From: Bacteroidales bacterium
Lineage (GTDB): Bacteria > Bacteroidota > Bacteroidia > Bacteroidales > UBA932
Length of the DNA stretch: 6,829 bases
Assembly (NCBI GenBank): GCA_017555925.1
Contig: JAFZFL010000251.1
Location: forward strand, 1 to 6,829
Direction of reading: 5' to 3'
This document shows positions 1 through 6,313 of the stretch, in pieces. The translations under genes were made by a program, and so were the position numbers. The stretch's first letter is position 1, and every line of letters begins with the position of its first letter. Under the pieces are notes generated by a model. The model was not told where the DNA came from. It did not search any database and was given only the letters and a program-made list of their open reading frames with translations.

Positions 1-1514
1 CCACCTCCATAGCCATTGCTTGATAATGTGCTGTTTGATGAGATTTCGCCACCTGTCATATCAAGATTGCCTTCTTGTATGTAGAGGCCGCTACCTGAAT
101 TATATGCGGTGTTCCCGGTTATAATAAGCTGGTTCGACTCATCTCCACGGGAGGTTACATTACCTTTAAAAATGTATATTCCGCCACCTTTGTCTGTTGA
201 TATATTATTTTGAACAGTACCGTGGTCAAGTGAAATATTAAATACATATTGTTTTGCCGGTATTGATGTGTTTTCAAAATAGATGCCTGCTCCCAAACCT
301 CCATCTCCCTCAATCTTATTGTTTCTAATTATAGCTCCATTCAGATTTACATCAATTGTTGAGCCGGCGGCAAGAGTCATTCCGTCGCCAAAAAAGAAAT
401 GTATTCCAGCACCTTTGCCAGGAATGTTTTCGTTGTTATAATCATAAGATTCAGATATGTTGTTCTCAATGACAAGCTTGTCGCTCAAATCATAACTGAT
501 AGTTCTTATTCCGGTAGTAACACTGCCTGTATAACCCTCAATATACAATCCTGCACCATTGGGAGCATAATTGTTTCTTATGATTGTCTTTTCTCCCACA
601 AAATTGAGTGTGCCTTGTGATTTTATGGCACCACCATTATCATCGCATTTGTTGTACTCGAATATACAACCGTCAATTTCACATCTTGTATTATGGTTGC
701 CCCTTCCATTCCAGAATAATGCACCTCCGTTACCATCATTGGGAAGAGTATTGTCGTATGAACTATATTCTCTCATTGAGTAATTATAAGAGAAAGTACT
801 CTTCTTTAGAATAAGGTTTCCTACAACACTTCCAAATGTTCTGATGGTTCCTCCCGGGTTGTCATCTGAGTAGTCTCCTCCACTTATACATTTGGTAATG
901 GTAGAATTAGTGATGATTATTGCACTTGTATCGGGATCTCCTACAGCTCTGTTAACTATAATAGCACTTCCAAGAGTGGAGCGACATTTTTGAATTACGC
1001 AATAATCAAGTTCACTCTTCCTTGATGAAACTACGTGTATTGCTCCTCCATTTGAGTTTGAGTCATTTATATTTTGTATAGTAACGTATTTCAACTTAAG
1101 GCTACCTAGGTTTCTAATTCCACAAGCCACTTTCATCTCTGTTCCGGGAGTAAGTTTCATAAATGGGCGTGTATCCTGTTCTTCCCAAGTAAATTCTGCA
1201 CCTCCGTCAATTATAATTTTTCCCGCTTCATTTCCCTCTATTACAAGTCTTCCTCCTTCCTGAATAGTGAACATATTGTAACTTTTATTATTGCTGTTGA
1301 GGATAGTATATGTTTCGTTAGAGTTATTCTTTATTGTTAGTGTACCACTTTTTACATTAATGCCACCTTTAAGGTTAATATTGCCTTCCAATACTACTTC
1401 GGTATCTGTTGTAATGGATTTTGAAGTCCAATCTCCGGATGAAGGAAGTTGGGCAAAAAGATTTTTGCTGCAAAGTGCAAAAAAGAGAACAAGTGACAAT
1501 ATTTTTATATTCAT
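1..1514 (-). CDS. Secreted right-handed beta-helix repeat protein, C-terminus beyond window
   Basis: The frame is open from ATG 1514 to the left edge, giving 504 residues with no stop, so the 3' end is missing. The signal peptide is M-N-I-K-I-L-S-L-V-L-F-F-A-L-C-S-K-N-L-F-A with probable signal peptidase I cleavage after A21. The Cys15 context (F-A-L-C) is a poor lipobox, so this is the only complete N-terminus in the cluster that is not lipoprotein-like. Residues about 36-105 look like beta-helix capping strands (L-K-G-G-I-N-V-K-S-G-T-L-T-I). From 156 on, G-G-A-I/G-A-G-I-Y type turns recur at 156, 263, 294, 320, 368, 408, 443 and 474, usually preceded by I-x-x-N/C-x strands, as in parallel beta-helix (pectate-lyase-like) or polymorphic-outer-membrane-protein-like repeats. 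No catalytic site is recognisable. It lies 45 bp after the fimbrillin stop, with no terminator seen, so it is probably the last or a late operon gene. A fimbria-linked adhesin is inferred from context only. Confidence 0.8.
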   Translation of the reverse strand, partial: MNIKILSLVLFFALCSKNLFAQLPSSGDWTSKSITTDTEVVLEGNINLKGGINVKSGTLTIKNNSNETYTILNSNNKSYNMFTIQEGGRLVIEGNEAGKIIIDGGAEFTWEEQDTRPFMKLTPGTEMKVACGIRNLGSLKLKYVTIQNINDSNSNGGAIHVVSSRKSELDYCVIQKCRSTLGSAIIVNRAVGDPDTSAIIITNSTITKCISGGDYSDDNPGGTIRTFGSVVGNLILKKSTFSYNYSMREYSSYDNTLPNDGNGGALFWNGRGNHNTRCEIDGCIFEYNKCDDNGGAIKSQGTLNFVGEKTIIRNNYAPNGAGLYIEGYTGSVTTGIRTISYDLSDKLVIENNISESYDYNNENIPGKGAGIHFFFGDGMTLAAGSTIDVNLNGAIIRNNKIEGDGGLGAGIYFENTSIPAKQYVFNISLDHGTVQNNISTDKGGGIYIFKGNVTSRGDESNQLIITGNTAYNSGSGLYIQEGNLDMTGGEISSNSTLSSNGYGG

Positions 1515-1559
1515 GAGTTTCTTTGTAATAGTATTAAAAAATAATAGTTGGGAATGTGG

Positions 1560-2999
1560 TTACCGGATTGCCCAATACCCTACAGCCTTATCCTTTTCAA
1601 TTGCTTGGGCTATAACATTTATAAAAAGATGTGAACCACTTACAGGACCTGTTGTCTTTTTCAGTTCATATTTGTCAAACAGAGCTACTTTTGTATATTC
1701 ACCAGGGTATAACAACTCTTTATAATAATAGAAACCGTCACTTCCTTTTTCCCAGTATGTATCCCAGTCTGAACTCTTTACAAGTGTTCCTGCATTGGTG
1801 TCGTCAATATCCCACGATGCAACAATCTCCTCAACACCATCACTCGCTATAATGGACCAGTACCCTACAACAGCCACTCTTATATGGCTTGTAACCCATC
1901 CTGTATTTTGTACAAATACATTCTCTTTTACAGTAGGGGTAACATTTTCAGTTATATCAACGTCCAAGTTCCCGCTTCTTTTTGACATTCTGTATGTGTA
2001 TCTATAGCCTGCTTTCCATTGGTGCGGTGCGTCGGCAGTGCCAAATTCATTTATATCGAGTTCAAATCCATCAAAATAGCTCTCTCCAACAAGCAGAGAT
2101 ATATTTATTTTGGCATTACTGCCTTTAAAACTTTGGGGTATCATTACAAAAGTCTCATTTTCTCCACCAAGAATGCCATCGGAATCAGGAACTCCATAGC
2201 TTTGTCTGTAACACAGTTCCTGATTGGAGGTATTGCTCCAGACAACGGAACTTTCTGTAATCGGATATGTAACAGTACATTTTCCTTTAGATATTACATT
2301 GGATAGGGAAATTACAGCTCCATTGACAGTTACGTCTTCTGGCATATCTCCAATCTGAAATCTTACAGCAGCCGAGGTATGAATAAAATCCAGTTCAACA
2401 GGATTGTTGTCATAGCTCTTTTGTGGGGCAATTGCAATGATTATATCCGGCTGGGCTTGTGCATCCATATCTCTATCGCCCGGTTGTGGCAGTGTGTAGG
2501 TAAAAGATGTTGAATATTTGTTGCCTTCAATTGTTGTTTCGGTAGAAAATCCATTTATTCTTTTGCTCAGACTATGTGCAAAAAAATTGAGAGAGGCATC
2601 TTTGGGCCAAAAATATTTTGGAGAAGTTGTCCAATCGCTGGCATTGTTATGCTGATACTCAATATTTTCCATATATTTGGTTCTGCCATCATTCATATAT
2701 GCAGTCACATAAAATAAATCTACAGGAGATTCTTCATATATGGCCTTGGTTGCAATGACACGCTCCTCAACAAAATCTAGATAAATGGAATCTTTGCCAA
2801 GCATGCCAAGGAAGTGGCTTTCAAGCAATGTCTTCTCCCCAACATTATCATTGTTGCTTTTAGTTTTGTGATCATTTCCAAAGTTGTTGATGCTTGCCGT
2901 GAATGAAAGTTCTGTTGCAGGTTCGAGGCTCTTCCAATCCTCTATATTGGTACATGAACATAGTAGAAGGAGCAATAGTACTTCACCAGTCTTTTTCAT
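1560..2999 (-). CDS. Fimbrillin family lipoprotein with extra TasA/camelysin-like C-terminal domain
   Basis: A 479-residue two-part lipoprotein. From ATG 2999 the signal is M-K-K-T-G-E-V, seven residues of mainly Leu, then C-S-C with the lipidated Cys16, followed by T-N-I-E-D. Residues about 25-340 are Mfa-like fimbrillin: Y-F-W-P-K-D-A-S-L-N-F-F-A (129-141), D-F-I-H-T-S-A-A-V-R-F (204-214), F-V-M-I-P-Q-S-F (284-291) and W-K-A-G-Y-R-Y-T-Y-R-M-S (328-339). Residues about 345-479 form an added domain: V-F-V-Q-N-T-G (361-367), H-I-R-V-A-V-V-G-Y-W (372-381), D-G-F-Y-Y-Y-K-E-L-L-Y-P-G-E-Y-T (421-436) and A-Q-A-I-E (464-468). This order (N-T-G, Y/I-R-V, DG-YYYK-PGE-T, A-I-Q/E) recalls SipW-dependent TasA/camelysin proteins of Gram-positives. 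The gene starts one base after the upstream stop, suggesting coupling. An accessory or tip subunit is the likeliest role. Confidence 0.78.
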   Translation of the reverse strand: MKKTGEVLLLLLLCSCTNIEDWKSLEPATELSFTASINNFGNDHKTKSNNDNVGEKTLLESHFLGMLGKDSIYLDFVEERVIATKAIYEESPVDLFYVTAYMNDGRTKYMENIEYQHNNASDWTTSPKYFWPKDASLNFFAHSLSKRINGFSTETTIEGNKYSTSFTYTLPQPGDRDMDAQAQPDIIIAIAPQKSYDNNPVELDFIHTSAAVRFQIGDMPEDVTVNGAVISLSNVISKGKCTVTYPITESSVVWSNTSNQELCYRQSYGVPDSDGILGGENETFVMIPQSFKGSNAKINISLLVGESYFDGFELDINEFGTADAPHQWKAGYRYTYRMSKRSGNLDVDITENVTPTVKENVFVQNTGWVTSHIRVAVVGYWSIIASDGVEEIVASWDIDDTNAGTLVKSSDWDTYWEKGSDGFYYYKELLYPGEYTKVALFDKYELKKTTGPVSGSHLFINVIAQAIEKDKAVGYWAIR

Positions 3000-3000
3000 C

Positions 3001-3975
3001 TTATAACCTCTCTTCAATTATCTCTTTAATGAATTGGACATCATCCATTCCTATAGACAGGATGAATGTGTAATTGATACCCTCCTCAAGTATAGTCTTT
3101 AGGGGGATTGTCTCTATTTTGTGATTTATTAAACAACCGGTATTTGATATGTAGTTGTATTCGACAGTTACTTTAGTGTCAAGTGTTTGAGGAATGAGAA
3201 GCCAATAGCGGCCAATTATCTCCGGCGTTCCGGCTATCTCCTTTTCTCCATTGAATATTGGCAATTCTCTCTCAGATATGTCTTGTACCCAATAAGGGTT
3301 GGGGAGAGACCTGAAGACACCTTTATGATGTATGTTATTTAGAGTTATTCTCTTTACCTCTATTTTTTCGTTTTCAGAAACCCTGCTTTTTGCCTTAAAA
3401 TTTATCCTGCATAGAGCATGTTGGAATATGATTGGAACTAACCATCCGTCATTTATCTTGTGTTTGTTCAAAAGCGGAGAAGTATATAGCAGATCTGTCT
3501 GATCTTCCAATATATCGGTAACGTAAGTTATTCCGCTTTCCAAAGAACAAGTGCATCCGGCACTATATGGTGAGTAGGCCATGAAAGCGAGATTTTTGTC
3601 AAAATCGGGCCATGTTTCCCTATCAGATACTGCCCAAAGAGTATCTTTTACTGTATCTCTTAATGTTGTATCAGTAATGAATACCTCCTTGCTTCTGGCT
3701 TCGCTGATTGGCAGATATTCAGTTGCATCTTTATGGCCATTCTGCCAGTTTGTATTTGCAGGCAATTCCCATGCGCAAATCGCAAAACTGTTTTTTGTTG
3801 AGTACCTGTCTATATCATCGTGGGATACATGCATAAGCATCTCCGGTTGAAACAGAATCCGAATGTCGGGATTTATATTGTCCGGTTCGTCATATGTACA
3901 ACCAACAATCATTGCAACGGTCACACAAAGACACATTGCAATAGAAATTGCATATATCTTAAACAGGCTTTTCAT
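3001..3975 (-). CDS. Divergent fimbrillin family lipoprotein, probable accessory subunit
   Basis: A 324-residue lipoprotein precursor. A long hydrophobic signal ends in I-V-G-C with Cys26, followed by T-Y-D-E-P-D, an acidic stretch consistent with surface export. It keeps the fimbrillin landmarks in order: L-A-F-M-A-Y-S-P-Y-S (129-138), D-L-L-Y-T (161-165), I-I-F-Q-H-A-L-C-R-I-N-F (182-193), Y-W-L-L-I-P-Q-T-L (257-265) and I-N-Y-T-F-I-L-S-I-G (300-309). Unlike the upstream fimbrillin it ends soon after this last strand in an acidic, charged tail (E-E-R-L) and lacks the P-T-V-x-x-W extension. The mature part has five further Cys residues (67, 141, 143, 189, 281), more than its neighbours, so disulfides are possible. 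The start at ATG 3975 gives the complete signal peptide and lies 10 nt after the intercistronic hairpin. Its stop is one base from the next ATG. A minor shaft, tip or terminating subunit is likely; which one cannot be told. Confidence 0.75.
   Translation of the reverse strand: MKSLFKIYAISIAMCLCVTVAMIVGCTYDEPDNINPDIRILFQPEMLMHVSHDDIDRYSTKNSFAICAWELPANTNWQNGHKDATEYLPISEARSKEVFITDTTLRDTVKDTLWAVSDRETWPDFDKNLAFMAYSPYSAGCTCSLESGITYVTDILEDQTDLLYTSPLLNKHKINDGWLVPIIFQHALCRINFKAKSRVSENEKIEVKRITLNNIHHKGVFRSLPNPYWVQDISERELPIFNGEKEIAGTPEIIGRYWLLIPQTLDTKVTVEYNYISNTGCLINHKIETIPLKTILEEGINYTFILSIGMDDVQFIKEIIEERL
3007..3013 (-). promoter_or_regulatory. Shine-Dalgarno-like AGAGAGG before the 2999 start
   Basis: On the minus strand AGAGAGG lies 7 nt before the ATG at 2999, inside the last codons of the upstream gene. 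It supports 2999 as the start over an in-frame TTG at 3017, which would add six residues (L-K-R-G-Y-K as coded) before the signal peptide. Bacteroidota rarely depend on such sites, so this is supporting evidence only. Confidence 0.4.
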
Positions 3976-3985
3976 AATTTGTGCC

Positions 3986-4009
3986 CACGCAGGCGGTCAG
4001 GCCTGCGTG
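3986..4009 (-). promoter_or_regulatory. Intercistronic GC-rich hairpin after the major fimbrillin gene
   Basis: A perfect 9-bp inverted repeat (CACGCAGGC / GCCTGCGTG) around a 6-nt loop, 18 of 24 bases G/C, inside an AT-rich 75-bp spacer. In the minus-strand transcript it ends 10 nt before the ATG of the next gene (3975). No U-run follows it, so it is not a textbook intrinsic terminator. It could be a partial attenuator, an mRNA 3'-end stabiliser for the major-subunit message, or a structure that limits initiation of the downstream gene. The inverted repeat is certain; the role is inference. Confidence 0.7.
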
Positions 4010-4020
4010 AACTATATTCT

Positions 4021-4040
4021 GTATTTATAAAATCAAATAC
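4021..4040. repeat. Short AT-rich inverted repeat in the same spacer
   Basis: GTATTT (4021-4026) and AAATAC (4035-4040) form a perfect 6-bp inverted repeat with an 8-nt loop, just downstream of the major-fimbrillin stop. The stem is weak (one G-C pair per arm end) and could arise by chance. It might cooperate with the stronger hairpin at 3986-4009. Confidence 0.3.
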
Positions 4041-4050
4041 ATTGTCAGAT

Positions 4051-5190
4051 TTAGATGCTACCACCTACTGTAATGTCAACCCAAGGAGTTACTGTAGGGT
4101 CAAACTTAATCTCTGTCAAACCAATTGAGATAGTGTATGTATAGCGTTTGCCTCTTTCCCATGCATGGATGATTCTATCTGTTTGTCCATCTTCCACGCC
4201 ATCATTTCCGTATAGGCTAATTGTTCCGTTTTGTTCAATCACAGTGCCACCAGGGTTGGTAATAGTATAGTCAACAGATAATACTACATTTGTCAAATCC
4301 TGCGGCAACAAAATCAAATCAGATACATTTTCAGTAGCTGTTGCTGTACCGTTATGAACATAAACAGGAGTTGCAGTAACTACTCCACCAGAGTAGATTG
4401 AAGCTACTGAATAATCTGTTTGTGTTGCCCAACCAGACCACAAGAAATTCTTGTATGCAGTTCCATCTTTAACAAGAGCTCCGGTTCCATCTATCTCCAA
4501 TTCAGGGGTTTCAGCATCTGCTGCATCTGTCAAACCTTGGTTAAAGTCAGCTACTGAATATACATTCTTCAAAGTGATGCCTGTTAGAGTAATTGTTGTT
4601 CCAGTATAAGTGTCAGCTGTTTTAACTGCAAATCTTATAGAAGAGAGGGCGTGTTTGAAAACAACGTCAACACCTTCTTTACCGGTATTGTCGTTAGCTG
4701 TTTTATCTTCAATTCTCTCACTGTAAAGAAGGTCTACATTGGCAGTTGATGTTACGTCATAATCTGTGAACTGAATACCTTTGGCAGTTACGCTTGCGTG
4801 AGATGCCTCCGAGTAAGGTGCGTAGGCGTTGAAAGTAAGTGAACCATTCTTAGGCCAGTAATATGTGTTTGTGGCATTTTTCCACACTCCACTATTATCG
4901 GAAATCTCCAAGCCTCCAGCTGTGATTGCACCGGTAGCGTTTCCAGGCATATACTCAACGCCATTTGCAAATGCATCATATCCATTTGCATAGTAGAATC
5001 CCCAAACACCGAAACTTAAACCATTTGTGTAGTCTGTTCCAACCTCATTAACTGCTTTAGTAGAAGGGGTTACAACAGGTGCAGCAAAAGTTATCTCCTG
5101 TTGCTGCATAGCTTCTTGTGAAAGTTCATCTTTCACGCAACTGGTAAGCGCTACGCCAACCAATGTTGCAAATAAGAAGAATTTTTTCAT
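4051..5190 (-). CDS. Fimbrillin family lipoprotein, probable major fimbrial subunit
   Basis: A 379-residue Mfa-like/FimA-type subunit. The lipoprotein signal ends in L-T-S-C with Cys18, followed by V-K-D-E, close to the K-(D/E)-(D/E) surface-export signal described for Bacteroidota lipoproteins. Family landmarks: Y-W-P-K-N-G-S-L-T-F-N-A-Y-A-P-Y (111-126), D-L-L-Y-S (153-157), V-F-K-H-A-L-S-S-I-R-F (177-187), L-I-L-L-P-Q-D-L (292-299), W-E-R-G-K-R-Y-T-Y-T-I-S-I-G (344-357) and the tail F-D-P-T-V-T-P-W (363-370). Type V pilins of this kind are exported as lipoproteins, lose an N-terminal segment by proteolysis and polymerise by strand exchange. The only basic residue between the lipid region and the core is Lys45 (S-T-K-A), the likely processing site by analogy with the Arg site cleaved by gingipain in Porphyromonas FimA. 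It is the most canonical fimbrillin here and is flanked by the longest spacers, hence the major-subunit call. It could instead be an accessory subunit. Confidence 0.85.
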   Translation of the reverse strand: MKKFFLFATLVGVALTSCVKDELSQEAMQQQEITFAAPVVTPSTKAVNEVGTDYTNGLSFGVWGFYYANGYDAFANGVEYMPGNATGAITAGGLEISDNSGVWKNATNTYYWPKNGSLTFNAYAPYSEASHASVTAKGIQFTDYDVTSTANVDLLYSERIEDKTANDNTGKEGVDVVFKHALSSIRFAVKTADTYTGTTITLTGITLKNVYSVADFNQGLTDAADAETPELEIDGTGALVKDGTAYKNFLWSGWATQTDYSVASIYSGGVVTATPVYVHNGTATATENVSDLILLPQDLTNVVLSVDYTITNPGGTVIEQNGTISLYGNDGVEDGQTDRIIHAWERGKRYTYTISIGLTEIKFDPTVTPWVDITVGGSI

Positions 5191-5254
5191 AAATAGGGTT
5201 TTTAAGTAGTTTATAATTTATTTTAAATATTTTCTATATACTTTTCTCTGTTAT
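5191..5254 (-). other. AT-rich leader before the major fimbrillin gene
   Basis: This 64-bp spacer has 10 G/C bases (about 16%), far below the surrounding genes. I see no Shine-Dalgarno sequence and no good match to the Bacteroides promoter pair (TTTG at -33, TAnnTTTG at -7). The sequence just before the ATG on the minus strand is A/T-rich with an ACCC cluster. It may act as an unstructured, highly translated leader or as a divergent internal promoter; neither can be shown from sequence. Confidence 0.4.
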
Positions 5255-6313
5255 CTAAAGTTCCAATTCGGACTTTATGTCGCCCCACTCATTTACTGTT
5301 GGCTTGAATCCTCCATCACCACCAACCTTTGGAGGTTCCGGTATATTTATAGTGTGTTCTATAAGAAGCCACTGTTTGTCGCGGGCAAGCTCTGTATAAA
5401 ACAGGTCGGTTATATTAAGGGTTTCACTATATGGCTCTCCGTATATGGTGTGAAAATCAAAGGTTATATTGAGCGCATTCTGGGCATTCTCAATTTTTCC
5501 GAATGTGCTGAAAGTGGTATATATGGTTGTAATTCCTTCTGTATTGGTTTTTGAGATTCCGGCAGCTCCTGAAAGCATTCCCGGCAGCATTTCAAAGTAT
5601 ATTGTTACAGGGTCATTTTCAATCATGCCGCTTCCGTTAATATATGATGAACCGCTCATTCCAGAGAGCAATCCAATTGATGTTGATACAAACTCAAGTC
5701 CTTTTACATGAACCTGCAGATAGTATGATTTGACTATACTCTCTGCGGTAAAATGATCACCCTCAGGAGTCCTTAACGTATCTACCTCTGAGTTGTAACC
5801 AATTTTAACCTCTCCACAATTGGCTGCAAACAAGTGGTCGGGGTCATATACAATCTTTTCATCACTGCTGTGCTGGTTACGGCTCGGAATATTGGAACTG
5901 ATATGTGAGGCAATAACGTTAGTGTATGCTTTCGCTTCTGTGCAATTGTTTGAGTTTGTTACAACAGTTGTCTCGGTGTCAAAGTTATATGCCATTAAGG
6001 AGTATGTTCCAGGCTCCGCATATATATATCCGTCATAATATATTCCTCTCTCATCTTCTCCAATATTACGTAGAAACCTCTCCGCCTTTACTATTCCTGT
6101 TGCAGGGTCGGCCAGAATCAGACGTAGAACATCGGGGCTGTCGTAATGGGGTCTCTCATAATTTTCATTATAGAATCCCTCAGTTATATTTTTAATATTT
6201 TCATTAATATACACGCGTACGTAGTGCGTACTGCTCAACTCAAGGAGCGGTCTGCGTTCGCAACTCAAAAATATAAGCGCAATCAGAGGTAATATGTACA
6301 TTAATTTTTTCAT
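5255..6313 (-). CDS. DUF5119 (FimB/Mfa2-context) lipoprotein
   Basis: A 352-residue lipoprotein precursor. The signal peptide MKKLMYILPLIALIFLSC has a lipobox L-S-C with the lipidated Cys at residue 18. The body matches my recollection of DUF5119: P-G-T-Y-S-L-M-A-Y-N-F (101-111), Y-D-P-D-H-L-F-A (156-163), Y-Y-L-Q-V-H-V-K-G-L (197-206) followed by L-L-S-G-M-S-G (215-221), T-F-D-F-H-T-I (284-290) and W-L-L-I (315-318). In Bacteroidales such genes sit just upstream of the major fimbrillin, and a role as fimbrial anchor or assembly subunit is inferred from that position. Start choice: ATG at 6313 follows the upstream TAG with no gap and gives an intact signal peptide. Two oddities: the residues after Cys18 are E-R-R-P, not the acidic surface-export signal seen in the fimbrillins, and the C-terminus (336-346) carries an F-x-P-T-V-x-x-W-x-D-I motif also found at the end of the next gene product. 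The poly-A tract after the start is short and ordinary. Confidence 0.85.
   Translation of the reverse strand: MKKLMYILPLIALIFLSCERRPLLELSSTHYVRVYINENIKNITEGFYNENYERPHYDSPDVLRLILADPATGIVKAERFLRNIGEDERGIYYDGYIYAEPGTYSLMAYNFDTETTVVTNSNNCTEAKAYTNVIASHISSNIPSRNQHSSDEKIVYDPDHLFAANCGEVKIGYNSEVDTLRTPEGDHFTAESIVKSYYLQVHVKGLEFVSTSIGLLSGMSGSSYINGSGMIENDPVTIYFEMLPGMLSGAAGISKTNTEGITTIYTTFSTFGKIENAQNALNITFDFHTIYGEPYSETLNITDLFYTELARDKQWLLIEHTINIPEPPKVGGDGGFKPTVNEWGDIKSELEL

Noticed and set aside
1291..1725. Plus-strand open frame of 144 codons
   Set aside because: It runs antisense across the beta-helix gene start, the spacer and the end of a fimbrillin gene. Its product has no recognisable family features, and the minus-strand genes explain the region fully.
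3000..3017. Longer start (TTG at 3017) for the 479-residue fimbrillin
   Set aside because: It would place extra residues before a typical M-K-K lipoprotein signal and overlap the upstream gene. The ATG at 2999 has an SD-like site and sits one base after the upstream stop.
4010..4050. Possible internal Bacteroides promoter (TTTG, then TATAGTTC) before the hairpin
   Set aside because: The second element has two mismatches to TAnnTTTG and the spacing is about 17 nt, shorter than the usual range, so it is not convincing in an AT-rich spacer.
3820..4128. Plus-strand open frame of 102 codons crossing the spacer at 3976-4050
   Set aside because: It overlaps two well-supported minus-strand genes in antisense, and its composition is what a shadow frame would give. 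The spacer is better explained by the hairpin.
6303..6313. A-run after the DUF5119 start codon as a phase-variable tract
   Set aside because: The run is only six A bases from the lysine codons of a common M-K-K start, too short to argue for slippage control.
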